Assembly: GCA_038141525.1 (NCBI GenBank)
Contig: JAYQIF010000006.1
Coordinates: forward strand, 28,318 to 92,317
Direction of reading: 5' to 3'
Source: BACL21 sp038141525
Lineage (GTDB): Bacteria; Bacteroidota; Bacteroidia; Flavobacteriales; Flavobacteriaceae
DNA length: 64,000 nt
The notes under the pieces are model-generated. The model was not told the origin of the DNA and made no database searches. It was given only the letters and a program-made list of their open reading frames with translations. Position 1 is the first letter of the stretch. Every line of letters starts with the position of its first letter. Positions 26,057-37,418 of the stretch are shown here, in pieces. The translations under genes and the position numbers were made by a program.

Positions 26057-28273
26057 ATGGAATCACATCATGCTAATGGAGCAAGTGGCGGAAAATGTCC
26101 GTTTACGAATCCATCCCACCGTCACACGGCGGCTGGTGCCCTTTCTAATTCAGATTGGTGGCCCAATCAACTCAATTTAAAAATGTTGCATCAAAATGGA
26201 CCGCAAACCAGTCCAATGGATGACTCATTTAGTTATAAAGAAGCCTTTAGTAGTCTTGACTTAGAGGCTGTGAAAAAAGATTTATTTGACCTAATGACCG
26301 ATTCACAAGATTGGTGGCCTGCAGATTATGGACATTACGGGCCGTTTTTTATCCGTATGGCCTGGCACAGTGCAGGAACCTATCGTGTAGGGGATGGTCG
26401 TGGTGGTGCTTCAGCAGGGACTTTGCGTTTTGCACCCCTGAACAGCTGGCCAGATAACGGAAACTTAGATAAAGCACGCAGATTGCTTTGGCCAATCAAG
26501 CAAAAATACGGCAACAGCATTTCTTGGGCAGACCTTATGGTGCTGACCGGAAACTGTGCTCTGGAGTCTATGGGCTTCAAAACTTTTGGATTCGCCGGAG
26601 GACGTGAAGATGTATGGGAGCCAGAAGGAGATGTTTATTGGGGACCTGAGACGGAGTGGCTTGGCGACGAGCGTTACACTGGAGATCGCGATTTAGCGAA
26701 CCCTGTTGGTGCCGTACAAATGGGACTCATTTATGTCAATCCAGAAGGACCAAATGGCAAACCTGATCCTGTAGCTTCAGCCCGCGATATTCGCGAGACT
26801 TTTGCGCGTATGGCTATGAATGATGAAGAAACTGTGGCACTTATCGCCGGAGGTCACACCTTTGGAAAAACACACGGAGCAGGAGATACGGCTCATGTCG
26901 GAAAAGAACCTGAGGGAGCCGCAATAGAACATCAAGGCCTCGGGTGGATCAGCACCTACAACTCTGGAAAAGGTGGCGACACCATTACCAGTGGTTTGGA
27001 AGGGGCTTGGACCCCAACCCCGATTGCTTGGGACAATAGCTATTTTGATACGTTATTTGGATATGAGTGGGAACTCACCAAGAGTCCTGCTGGAGCGCAA
27101 CAATGGCGTCCAAAAGACGGTGCTGCCGCCGATGCGGTACCAGACGCTCATGATCCAAACAAGCGTCACGCGCCGATGATGGCCACGACAGATTTGGCCT
27201 TAATTCAGGATCCAGCTTATTTAGAAATCTCAAAAAGATTCCACCAAAATCCAGATGAGTTTGCCGATGCTTTTGCTCGTGCTTGGTTTAAATTAACACA
27301 CCGCGACATGGGACCTGTCTCACGGTACTTAGGACCAGAAGTTCCGGCTGAAGCTTTAATCTGGCAAGACCCAGTGCCTGCAGCAGATTACAAGACGATT
27401 GACCAAAACGACATTTCAGAATTGAAAGTTGCTCTTTTGAACTGTGGATTGAGCGTTTCTGAACTCGTTTCTACTGCTTGGGCTTCTGCCGCCACTTACC
27501 GCGGAAGCGACAAGCGTGGAGGGGCTAACGGAGGTCGTCTGCGACTTGAGCCGCAAATCAGTTGGGCGGTTAACCGACCTGATCACTTGCCAGGCGTGTT
27601 AGCCAAAATCGAAGGCGTACAAAAAGCCTTTAACGATGCCCAAACTGACGGTAAAAAAGTCTCTATGGCAGACCTTATCGTCCTTGGGGGTTGTGCAGCT
27701 ATCGAAAAAGCGGCGGCTGATGCTGGACATTTGATTGCTGTTCCTTTTAGTCCTGGTCGTACCGATGCTTCGCAAGACCAAACTGATGTTGCTTCAGTTA
27801 ATTTCTTGGAGCCAAAAGCGGATGGCTTTAGAAACTTTGTTTCTGGAATGCACGATCGTTTGGCCGAAGAATTGTTGCTGGATCGCGCTCAGCTCTTAAC
27901 ACTAAGCGCCCCAGAAATGACGGTTCTCGTGGCGGGAATGCGTGTGCTAGACACTAACGCTGACGGCAGTAAACACGGGGTTTGGACCGATCGCCCAGGA
28001 GTACTGACCAATGACTTCATGACCACGATTATGGACATGAGCGTCGCTTGGGAACCTTCAAAACAAGACAAAACTACCTATATCGCAAAAGACCGCGCTA
28101 CAGGAGAAGTGAAGCGCACAGGAACACGGGCTGATCTTGTATTTGGATCAAATTCTCAATTGCGTGCAATTGCCGAGGTTTATGCGGCCGGTGATGCGCA
28201 AGAGAAATTTGTGAGTGATTTTGTCAAAGCCTGGGATAAGGTGATGAACCTTGACCGTTTTGATTTGAGATAA
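26057..28273 (+). CDS. katG: Catalase-peroxidase
   Basis: Encodes 738 residues, normal for bifunctional KatG, which removes hydrogen peroxide as a catalase and a peroxidase with heme b. The distal pocket Arg100, Trp103 and His104 (FIRMAWHSAG), proximal His267 (AGGHTFGKTHG), and the Trp103-Tyr226-Met252 adduct (Tyr in IYVNPEG, Met in FARMAMND) are all in place. No signal peptide is evident, so it is likely cytoplasmic. A hairpin follows at about 28303. No ahpC or regulator gene is adjacent. Confidence 0.97.
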   Translation: MESHHANGASGGKCPFTNPSHRHTAAGALSNSDWWPNQLNLKMLHQNGPQTSPMDDSFSYKEAFSSLDLEAVKKDLFDLMTDSQDWWPADYGHYGPFFIRMAWHSAGTYRVGDGRGGASAGTLRFAPLNSWPDNGNLDKARRLLWPIKQKYGNSISWADLMVLTGNCALESMGFKTFGFAGGREDVWEPEGDVYWGPETEWLGDERYTGDRDLANPVGAVQMGLIYVNPEGPNGKPDPVASARDIRETFARMAMNDEETVALIAGGHTFGKTHGAGDTAHVGKEPEGAAIEHQGLGWISTYNSGKGGDTITSGLEGAWTPTPIAWDNSYFDTLFGYEWELTKSPAGAQQWRPKDGAAADAVPDAHDPNKRHAPMMATTDLALIQDPAYLEISKRFHQNPDEFADAFARAWFKLTHRDMGPVSRYLGPEVPAEALIWQDPVPAADYKTIDQNDISELKVALLNCGLSVSELVSTAWASAATYRGSDKRGGANGGRLRLEPQISWAVNRPDHLPGVLAKIEGVQKAFNDAQTDGKKVSMADLIVLGGCAAIEKAAADAGHLIAVPFSPGRTDASQDQTDVASVNFLEPKADGFRNFVSGMHDRLAEELLLDRAQLLTLSAPEMTVLVAGMRVLDTNADGSKHGVWTDRPGVLTNDFMTTIMDMSVAWEPSKQDKTTYIAKDRATGEVKRTGTRADLVFGSNSQLRAIAEVYAAGDAQEKFVSDFVKAWDKVMNLDRFDLR

Positions 28274-28302
28274 TTCAGGTCTGTATTACGAAAAGTAAAT
28301 GA

Positions 28303-28355
28303 TGCTCGAAGACCGTTCATGCCGGAACTTAAAGTTTTGGCATGGCGGTCTTTGA
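28303..28355 (+). terminator. Imperfect hairpin after katG
   Basis: GAAGACCGTTCATGCCGG and its near-complement TTGGCATGGCGGTCTTTG flank AACTTAAAGTT, followed by a T-rich stretch. It is 30 bp after the katG stop. Confidence 0.65.
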
Positions 28356-28369
28356 TTTTTAGAGGGGTT

Positions 28370-28610
28370 GACCGCGAGGGTGCGCTGAATCATTAGCGCT
28401 GTAATTATGGTTACGTAAGGTGTCAGTCCCGCGATGGCACAATCACGCGAGGTGAGAATACCGCGATGGTGTGAATACAGCGAGGTGGCATTCGCGCTGT
28501 GATTAAGCTCTTGTGAGGAGACCGCCGTGCGAGGGCGAAATCCTGGGAGGCAATCCCGTGATTTGTTGAACCGCGAGGTGTCGATACCGCGAAGGCACTA
28601 GGGGGGCGTT
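28370..28610. repeat. Degenerate 16-18-bp tandem array
   Basis: Repeated units near ACCGCGAGGTGNNNAAT follow one another with drift: clear copies lie at about 28435-28450, 28451-28466, 28467-28483 and 28484-28500, with more degraded ones up to 28610. The array fills the gap between katG and the WG-repeat gene. It is GC-richer than its surroundings and has no open frame. The flanking part (28611-28664) shows nothing. Confidence 0.5.
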
Positions 28611-28664
28611 GAATCACTCAGATGATTCCAATGAGTAGCTTAGGCCTGTATATGAAATGCAGGC

Positions 28665-29180
28665 CTAATTTAATTTTGGACATTCCGGGAGTAAATCAGG
28701 ACTGCTGGCCGTTTCGTCGGCCCACTCTTGCCCTGTCTTCCAATTAACCCAAAACCACTGGCCGTTTTTCTGAACAGCCAGACAGGTTTGATTGTCTTGC
28801 CGGATGATTTTCGAATCATCGTAAATACAAGTCACTGTTTCACGAGCATCCTCATAACTCCACCCCGAGAGGTACGCGCCGTGTTTGCCTTCTTGATAAA
28901 CTCTGGTAAAAGGAGCATTAAACCCAATAAAATCCAAACTGTCATACTTCATGGGAATCAGCTCCCGGGTCATCAGACCCCGGTATAGCCACTGATAAAG
29001 CCCCCATTTACCGCTGCGTTTTCCACGTAACTTAAAAGCCCCGTCCTGGTTTATCTCATCCAAAGCGAGGGTGTCTGCTTTGAACTTGCGCATCATTTGT
29101 CGCTCGGGGAAGTTTTGGGCGAAGAGCGCGGATGAAGATAGAATCAATGCTAAAAGGACTAATGTTTTTTGGGTTGGCAT
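28665..29180 (-). CDS. Exported WG-repeat-like protein
   Basis: Encodes 171 residues with a signal peptide (1-22, ending LFAQ). The mature protein has three KSGKWGLYQ-like strands (RSGKWGLYQW, QEGKHGAYLS, KNGQWFWVNW), which match WG (KWG) repeats found in exported proteins of Bacteroidota. Ends at a stop after ECPKLN. Function unknown. Confidence 0.65.
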   Translation of the reverse strand: MPTQKTLVLLALILSSSALFAQNFPERQMMRKFKADTLALDEINQDGAFKLRGKRSGKWGLYQWLYRGLMTRELIPMKYDSLDFIGFNAPFTRVYQEGKHGAYLSGWSYEDARETVTCIYDDSKIIRQDNQTCLAVQKNGQWFWVNWKTGQEWADETASSPDLLPECPKLN

Positions 29181-29676
29181 AATTGTAATTTGAGGATTTA
29201 AAATGAGACTTCCTAGTTAAAACCTTTGAGACTTGAACTGTGATTCATAATTTACGATCTACCGCCTGTGTTTTTTAAATATCATATAGGAGATTTTGGG
29301 TTTCTTTATTGGTTATTTAAGCCGCACTTCACGCGTAAATGTCTGGTAAACCTGTATTCATCGATAATTTCTAAGGCCTGTTGGTCGCGTCCTAAAGAAA
29401 TATCTAGCCGTCACTTTGGTATTCTATAATTTGGTTTTTGTGCTAAAATTAGAACCCGAATTTGAAATAAATATTGTGAAAATTTCCTCAGGTGAAGAAA
29501 AAAGCAAAGTTTAGGAGAATTATATGTACCGTCGGAAAATTAGTTTGAACAACAAAATTCATTTGATTTTCATTTTTTATGGCTGTGTCTTATTGGGAGT
29601 TTTGCAGCTATTTTCTAGAATCTTTTAGCAGAGATATGTATTTTTACTCAACCTAACGCTCCCCCGAACTTATACC
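29181..29676. other. Intergenic region before the adhesin gene
   Basis: About 496 bp, A+T-rich. It contains one 34-codon frame (29524-29628, a strongly hydrophobic peptide, MYRRKISLNN then a membrane-like stretch). It may be a small membrane peptide or chance. No confident promoter was found. Confidence 0.4.
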
Positions 29677-32600
29677 GTGAGACACATTAACTTATTTATT
29701 TTTCTTCTACTCGGATTTTCTTGGAATTCGATTGCTCAACCAAACCCTCCTCAAGGGGAGGAAATACAGAGTTTTTGTGATTCCGCGACGGTGGCAGATT
29801 TAGTGGCAATCCCTGATCCTGGAGGGACGGTTACGTGGTATGATGCACCAGTCGGAGGAAATGTTTTGAATTCAGGTGATAATTTGTCTCAAGGAGATCT
29901 TGTGTATGCATCTCAAACCTTAGGTGGAGTTGAAAGTGTAGATAGATTACAAGTCTTAGTCCATTTTATTAATCCACGAATTGTTCCGGCTAATCCAATT
30001 GTTTGCTCAGGTGAAAGCATAGAATTAACCGTGGAATTTGATATGCCGCAAATAAACAATGCGAGCTATCTTGGCTTTGTTGAATCAAAACATTTTTATT
30101 TTTCTAATCAGGCTGAAACATTCTTAATTCATGAAAATATTGCTGCGAGCTATGGTGGGAATTTAATTTCAATACACTCTCAGGCTACAATGGATTTTGT
30201 TATCAATGAAAGTCCGGGGACTGGCTATATAGGTTTGAATGATTTAATTATCGAAAATTCTTTTGAATGGACTGATGCCTCTGCTGTTGACTTTACCAAT
30301 TGGTATCCGGGAGAACCTAATAATATTTTGAATGAAGATGCGGTTGCTTTCTACCCATCAGGACTGTGGGTGGATGTTTCAGAAAATCAAATGCGCAATG
30401 CCTTATATCAATTTTATTTTCCAGATCCTACAATTACATGGTCAACTGGGGCGTCAACCCTCTCAATAATTCAATCTCCTAATGAATCGCAGTCTTTATG
30501 GGTAGAAGTTTCAATTAATAATGTCACTTGTCGTGAAAACATTATAGTTAATGTATTTGCTCAAGATCCCCTGTTTCGGAAGGTGATCAAAGTGCTTGTG
30601 CATTAGATCCGGTTCAGACCTAACCGCTTCAGCGTCGGGATGCTGGAGAAAGCCTTACTTGGTATGATGCGCCTTCAGGGGGTAACATAGTTTTAGATCC
30701 AAGTCTCTCTGCTGTTGGAAGTATTACCTATTACGCTGAGGCCAGTGATGATATAACAGGGTGCGTGTCTCTTACACGGACTGCTGTTAGCCTTGATATT
30801 TTAGAAACACCTACTGCCGTAATCACCAACAACACTGGGGTGACAGAACTCACCTGTTCTATCTCTGAGATTAGCCTTACCGCCAGCGGTGGAGATGCCT
30901 ACTCGTGGAGTGATGGTGTCTCCGTGGTGGGCACTGATGCTTTACTGCTTGTGTCTGCTCCTGGAACCTATACCGTGACCGTAACTGGTGCCAATGGATG
31001 TTCTAATACAGCCTCTGTTGTAATTACTCAGAATGTCGATTTGCCTGCTGAGCCCATCTCTGGTGGGGATCAAAGTGCCTGTGCACTAGATCCGGTTCAG
31101 ACTTTGACCGCGACAGCAAGCGTCGGGGCTGGGGAGACACTAACCTGGTATGATGCGCCTTTGGGAGGTAATATTGTTTTAGATCCAAGTCTCTCTGCTG
31201 TGGGTAGTGTGACTTACTATGCTGAGGCCAGTGATGATATAACAGGGTGCGTGTCTCTTACACGGACTGCTGTTACTCTAGAGATTTTAGAAACGCCTAT
31301 TGCCGTAATTACCAACAACACCGGGGTGACTGAACTCACCTGTTCTGTGACTGAGATTAGCCTTACCGCTAGCGGTGGAGACGCCTACTCATGGAGTGAT
31401 GGTGTCTCTGTAGTAGGCACTGATGCTTTGCTTTTAGTCTCTACTCCTGGAACCTATACCGTGACTGTAACTGGTGCCAATGGATGTTCTGATACAGATT
31501 TTGTTGTAATTACTCAGGATGTGACTCTGCCTACACCTGCTATTACCAATAACACCGGAGTTACAGAGCTCACCTGCTTAGTAACCGAGATTAGCCTTAC
31601 CGCTAGCGGTGGAGACGCCTACTCATGGAGTGATGGTGTCTCTGTAGTAGGCACTGATGCTTTGCTCTTAGTCTCTACTCCTGGAACCTATACCGTGACC
31701 GTCACTGGAACTAATGGATGTTCGGATACAGATTTTGTTGTAATTACTCAGGATGTGACTCTGCCTACTCCTGTAATTACCAACAACACAGGGGCGACTG
31801 AACTCACCTGCTTAGTGACTGAGATCAGCCTTACTGCCAGTGGCGGAGATGCCTACTCTTGGAGTGATGGTGTCTCTGTAGTGGGCACTGATGCTTCTTT
31901 GCTCGTCTCTATACCTGGAACCTATACCGTGACTGTAACTGGGGCCAATGGATGTTCCAATACAGATTTTGTTGTAATTACTCAGGATGTCGATTTGCCT
32001 GCCGCCCCCATCTCTGGCGGTGATCAAAGTGCTTGTGCATTAGATCCGGTTCAGGCTTTAACCGCTTCAGCCTCTGTTAATGCAGGAGAGACACTTACTT
32101 GGTATGATGCGCCTGCCGCAGGTAACGTGGTTTTAGACCCAAGTCTATCCGTTATCGGTAGTATTACTTATTACGCTGAGGCTAGTGATGATACATCGGG
32201 GTGTGTTTCTTTATCTCGTACTGTTGTTACCCTCGAGATTTTTGCTGTGCCTGATGCACCTATCTCTGGCGGTAATCAAAGTGCTTGTGCGCTAGACCCG
32301 GTTCAAACTTTAACCGCTTCTGCTTCGGTTAATGCCGGAGAGACCCTTACTTGGTATGACGCGCCTGCCGCAGGTAATGTGGTTTTAGATCCAAGTCTAT
32401 CCGTTATCGGTAGTATAACCTACTATGCTGAGGCCAGTGATGATATAACAGGGTGCGTGTCTCTTACGCGCACTGCAGTGAGTTTAGAGATTTTAGAAAC
32501 GCCTACTGCCGTAATTACCAACAACACTGGAGTGAGTGAACTCACCTGTTCTATCACTGAGATTAGCCTTACTGCTAGTGGCGGAGATGCCTACTCTTGG

Positions 32601-35426
32601 AGTGATGGTGTCTCCGTAGTAGGCACTGATGCTTTGCTTTTAGTCTCTACTCCTGGAACCTATACCGTAACTGTCACTGGAACTAATGGATGTTCGGATA
32701 CAGCCTCTGTTGTAATTACTCAGGATGTGACTCTGCCTATTCCTGCTATTACCAATAATACAGGAGTGAGTGAGCTTACTTGTTCTGTGACTGAGATCAG
32801 CCTTACCGCTAGTGGTGGAGATGCCTACTCTTGGAGTGATGGTACTTCAGTGGTGGGCACTGATACTTCTTTGATTGTCTCTGTTCCAGGAACCTATACT
32901 GTGACCGTCACTGGAGCCAATGGATGTTCTGATACAGATTTTGTTGTAATCACTCAGGATGTGACTCTGCCTACTCCTGTAATTACCAACAACACCGGGG
33001 TTACAGAACTCACCTGTTAGTGACTGAGATCAGTCTTACCGCCAGTGGTGGGGATGCCTACTCTTGGAGTGATGGTGTCTCTGTGGTGGGGACTGATGCT
33101 TACTTGCTTGTCTCTGCTACCTGGAACCTATACCGTGATTGTAACTGGTAGCTAATGGATGTTCTGATACAGATTTTGTTGTAATTACTCAAGATGATGT
33201 CGATTTGATGCAGCCCCCATCTCTGGCGGTGATCAAAGTGCTTGTGCACTTAGATCCGGTTCAAACTTTGACCGCTTCAGCCTCTGTGGTTAATGCCGGA
33301 GAGACACTTACCTGGTATGATGCGCCTACCGCAGGTAATGTGGTTTTAGATCCAAGTCTATCCGTTATCGGTAGTATTACTTATTACGCTGAGGCTAGTG
33401 ATGATACATCGGGGTGTGTTTCTTTATCTCGTACTGTTGTTACCCTAGAGATTTTTGCTGTGCCTGATGCACCTATCTCTGGCGGTAATCAAAGTGCTTG
33501 TGCGCTAGACCCGGTTCAAACTTTAACCGCTTCTGCTTCGGTTAATGCCGGAGAGACCCTTACTTGGTATGATGCGCCTTCAGGGGGTAATGTAGTTTTA
33601 GATCCAAGTCTATCCGTTATCGGTAGTATAACCTACTATGCTGAGGCCAGTGATGATATAACAGGGTGCGTGTCTCTTACGCGCACTGCAGTGAGTTTAG
33701 AGATTTTAGAAACGCCTACTGCCGTAATTACCAACAACACTGGAGTGACAGAACTCACCTGTTCTAGTCACTGAGATTAGCCTTACTGCTAGTGGTGGAG
33801 ATGCCTACTCTTGGAGTGATGGTGTCTCCGTAGTAGGCACTGATGCACTACTGCTTGTATCTACTCCTGGAACCTACACCGTGACTGTAACTGGTGCCAA
33901 TGGATGTTTTGATACAGATTTTGTTGTAATTACTCAGGATGTTACTCTGCCTATTCCTGCTATTACCAACAACACTGGAGTGACAGAGCTTACCTGCTCT
34001 GTGACTGAGATCAGCCTTACCGCCAGCGGTGGAGATGCCTACTCATGGAGTGATGGCACAACCGTAGTGGGCACTGATGTGGCGGATCTTCTTGTCTCTG
34101 ACCCTGGAACCTATACTGTGACCGTCACTGGAGCCAATGGATGTTCTGATACAGCCTCTATCGAGATTACTCAAGATATTAGTCCTCCTGCCGCCCCCAT
34201 CTCTGGTGGGGATCAAACGGCCTGTGAACTAGACCCTATTCAGACCCTAACCGCGAACGGCAAGCGTGAGAGCCGGAGAAACCCTAAGCTGGTATGACGC
34301 CCAAACTGGAGGAAACATAATCACAGACCCAAGCCTTTCAAACATTGGTATTATCACCTATTACGCTGAGGCAACAAACGACCTAACAGGGTGTATTTCT
34401 GAAACGCGCACCCCGGTCACCCTTGAAATTATCCCAGCCCCTCAGGCGCCGATCGCCGAGGCGGAACAAACCTTTTGTAATGCTTCCACCGTTGCGGACC
34501 TCATCGCTCAAGGAGAAAACCTATTATGGTACTCAGAGCCTCAAGGAGGCGCGGCAATTAACCCAGCCACATACCTGATCAATGGCAATACTTATTACGG
34601 ATCGCAAACCGTCAATGGCTGTGAAAGCCTTACACGCACCAGCGTTCAAATCTTTATCGATGCTCCTGAACCGCCAGATGGACAAGCGCAACAAATCTTT
34701 TGTAACCAAGGGACTCTTGCCGACATCGAACTCACCGGCGCGGATATAATTTGGTATGCTTCAGCACAAGGCGGTGACGCTCTGCCATTGGATTATGTAC
34801 TAGAAAGTGGCGCAACCTACCACGCCGCCCAACAAGTTGATGGTTGCGAAAGTGTCTTAAGGTTTGCGGTGAATATCATTTTACAGCAACCAGAACCCCC
34901 TATCGCAGAAGCCTGAGCAGACTACTTGTGACTTGGCTAGAATTCGTGACTTGAGATTGAAGGGGAAAATATTATTTGGTACGATAGTCCTTCTGGCGGC
35001 CAAAGCCTTTCTGAAGATACTTTGCTGACCCAAAATGCGACTTACTATGCCTCTCAGATCATTGGCGGCTGTGAGAGTCAAGAGCGCACGGCAGTTCAGG
35101 TTAACTTATTTGCTTGCACCATAAAAATATACAACGCCATTTCGGTCAATGGCAACGGTCAAAACGACTTTTTAATTATAGAAAACATTGAGTTTTACCC
35201 CATCAATACTTTGGAAATTTACTCCAGAGATGGCGATTTAGTTTACACCCAAAACGCCTATGGCACAAACGGCAATATCTTCCGCGGATTTGCTAACGTA
35301 GATGGTGTTTTCGGGCCTGATAATCCGCTACCGACAGGGACGTATATGTATGTGTTTACCTATTTGGACCCTTTCCGTGAAGAGAGTAGTACTTTAAAAG
35401 GATTCCTAACCTTAAATAGCAATTGA
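29677..35426 (+). CDS. Giant T9SS adhesin with lectin domain, frameshifted
   Basis: A locus of about 1,915 codons. GTG 29677 starts a signal peptide (1-21, ending SIAQ); then come an Ig-like T9SS-type domain, a C-type lectin-like domain (about 130-250, with WTDASAVDFTNWYPGEPNN and WVDV), a long array of Ig-like repeats of two kinds (A, starting ITNNTGVTELTC, and B, starting PISGGDQSACALDP), three diverged Ig-like units, and a C-terminal type B sorting domain (CHU_C: IYNAISVNGNGQNDFL, IFRGFANVDG, YMYVFTYLDP). Such proteins are secreted by T9SS and held at the surface by a PorP/SprF partner, as in SprB adhesins. At least eight frameshifts interrupt the array (near 30565-30650, 33018, 33110-33250, 33770, 34260, 34913, 34950), so it may be a damaged or mis-assembled copy. 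Coupled to porP by a TGATG junction. Confidence 0.8.
30564..34440 (+). repeat. Ig-like repeat array, units A and B
   Basis: Roughly nine A units and seven B units, each about 75-82 codons, arranged B A B A A A B B A A A B B A A B. Copies are very alike at DNA level, with the most variation in the Leu/Val positions, which points to recent duplication or gene conversion. Flanking Ig-like units are more diverged. Confidence 0.75.
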
Positions 35427-36369
35427 TGCGCTACTTGTATAAATTAGGAATACTGACCTTTATGCTCTTCACATTCCTATCCTCTTGGGGGCAGTCCGGG
35501 CTAAAACTAACGGATTATTACCACAATCCGATTCTTTACAATCCTGCCTATGTGGGCGTAACGGAAGGATATTTTGTCAAAGCTTTTTATGCCACGCAAT
35601 GGCTAGGCTTTGATCAAGCGCCTACTTCTCAAGTCCTCGATTTTCAAAGACTAACAAAGGATGAAAAAACAGGATATGGACTTTCGATTTTTAACGATAA
35701 ATTCGGGGCAGTCCAAAACACTAATTTCGAACTGAATTACGCCTTGCATCTCGAACTAGACGACACCCAAAAACTTTCTCTAGGCCTTAAAGCAGGGGTG
35801 AATAGCTTCCAAATTGACTACAGTCTTCTGGATATTTACGACCCAACCGAAATTGTATACGCCCAGGGGAATCTCTCAGAAAAAAGACCTATTGTGGGCG
35901 TAGGGGCCTATCTCTATGATCAAGATTGGTTTGTCGGCTTTTCTTCACCGAATCTTTTGAACAGCGAAAAAATCTCTGAAGACAATACTTTTGTTTACAG
36001 CAAAACAAGTCATTTTTACCTTCAAGGAGGTTATATTTACCCCTTAGTGACGACTTTATTTGGCACAATAGCCTGCTTTTACAAATGGTAAGTGGATCGC
36101 CGTTGGAGTATCTTGTCACGAGTCGGGCGACCTATCAATATCGCTACAGTTTGGGCTTACAATATAATCCTGGCGCTTTGCTCGGTGCTTTTCTCAGCGC
36201 AGAGGTTTTTGACGGCATGAGCCTCACTTATGCCTATGATGTGGGAACAGGCCCGCTCTCAAAATATTCCTATGGCAATCATAGTTTCGGAATCTCCTAT
36301 GAAATTCTCGGCCGACTGAATTGGAATCAGCGTCTGGAAGACTTGCGCAAACCATTTATGGTTCGCTAA
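35426..36369 (+). CDS. PorP/SprF-family T9SS membrane protein, frameshifted
   Basis: About 313 residues after correction, with a signal peptide (1-25, ending SWGQ) and the PorP start YYHNPILYNPAYVGVTEGYFV; later Gly/aromatic strands support a 14-strand outer-membrane barrel. This family assists T9SS cargo with type B sorting domains, and here it directly follows such a cargo, sharing the TGATG start/stop. The frame breaks near 36045 (YPL to SDDFIWHNSLLLQMV), so the first part alone stops at 36091. The start ATG 35426 is preferred over the TTG at 35423. Confidence 0.85.
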
Positions 36370-36383
36370 TAACTTTGGCGAGG

Positions 36384-37349
36384 CTACTGTTTTTTCAGAC
36401 CCTCAATCATGGCCAAAACCATAGCCGGAAGATCATATTTTGGTGCCCAGCCCCAATCCTTTCGTGCAGCACTGTCATCGATGCTGTTGGGCCAAGAATC
36501 GGCAATTTTCTGCCTAAAATCCGGGGTATAATCGATGGTAAATCCAGGAATTTCCTCAGCGATGGTCTGAGCCAAAGTTTGTGGATCAAAACTCACCCCT
36601 GCTAAATTATAGGCCCCGCGCTCTTTGATTTGCTCTGACTCAGCAGCCATAAGCTCATGCGTAGCGCGAATCGCATCCTCCATATACATCATCGGAAGCT
36701 CAGTATGGGCTGATAAAAAGCAACTGTAGTGTTTTTCATTCAGGGCTTTGTGAAAAATATCAATCGCATAATCGGTTGTGCCACCACCCGGTGGTGCTGT
36801 GTAACTGATCAGTCCCGGATAACGCAAACTTCGGACGTCCACCCCGTAATTTTTGTGATAATAAGCACACCATCGTTCTCCAGTTTGCTTACTGATCCCG
36901 TAAACGGTAGTGGGCTCCATAACCGTCTTTTGTGGGGTATTGTCTGCAGGCGTCGTAGGCCCAAAAACCGCAATACTCGAAGGCCAAAACACACGCTGGA
37001 TTAGGCCATCCTTAGCGGCCTCCAAAACGTGAAACAAACTATTCATGTTTAAATCCCAAGCCTTCATTGGCGCTTTTTCGGCTGTAGCAGAAAGCATTGC
37101 GGCCATCAAATAAACCTGAGTGATTTCAAATTCTTGAATTATTGAGCGCAGCGCCTGGCCATCAAGCGCATCGAGCTGTCGGTAAGGCCCATTTTGAGAA
37201 ATTTCATCGGACGCTGGTTGTATGTCGCTCGCAATGACGTTATCCCTGCCGTAGATAATGCGCAAGTATTGGGTCAGTTCCGTACCGATTTGGCCGAGAG
37301 CGCCAACGATGAGTATACGAGTAAGTGGCATGGTCGTTAGTTTGATCAA
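36384..37349 (-). CDS. L-threonine 3-dehydrogenase, SDR type
   Basis: Encodes 321 residues of the NAD-dependent epimerase/dehydratase superfamily. The NAD loop ILIVGALGQIG, the active-site YGISKQTGE (Tyr/Lys), PSSIAVFGP and the late IPDS-like DSWPNSIDDSAARKDWGW match the short-chain threonine dehydrogenase of Flavobacteria, which converts L-threonine to 2-amino-3-oxobutanoate using NAD+. The true start may be the internal Met7 (MPLTRILIVG). It is convergent with porP. Confidence 0.85.
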   Translation of the reverse strand: MIKLTTMPLTRILIVGALGQIGTELTQYLRIIYGRDNVIASDIQPASDEISQNGPYRQLDALDGQALRSIIQEFEITQVYLMAAMLSATAEKAPMKAWDLNMNSLFHVLEAAKDGLIQRVFWPSSIAVFGPTTPADNTPQKTVMEPTTVYGISKQTGERWCAYYHKNYGVDVRSLRYPGLISYTAPPGGGTTDYAIDIFHKALNEKHYSCFLSAHTELPMMYMEDAIRATHELMAAESEQIKERGAYNLAGVSFDPQTLAQTIAEEIPGFTIDYTPDFRQKIADSWPNSIDDSAARKDWGWAPKYDLPAMVLAMIEGLKKQ

Positions 37350-37418
37350 AGATACATATTTCGACAGGCAACTTTTGATTTTTTACGCCGCAGAAAAGCA
37401 AAGTCTTATCTTTACCCC

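Noticed and set aside
30564..34440. Near-identical repeats as a CRISPR array
   Set aside because: Units are about 230 bp, coding and Ig-like; there are no short direct repeats with unique spacers.
29677..35426. Breaks in the adhesin as phase variation
   Set aside because: Breaks are many and not at simple sequence tracts, and unrelated core genes in the window also carry breaks.
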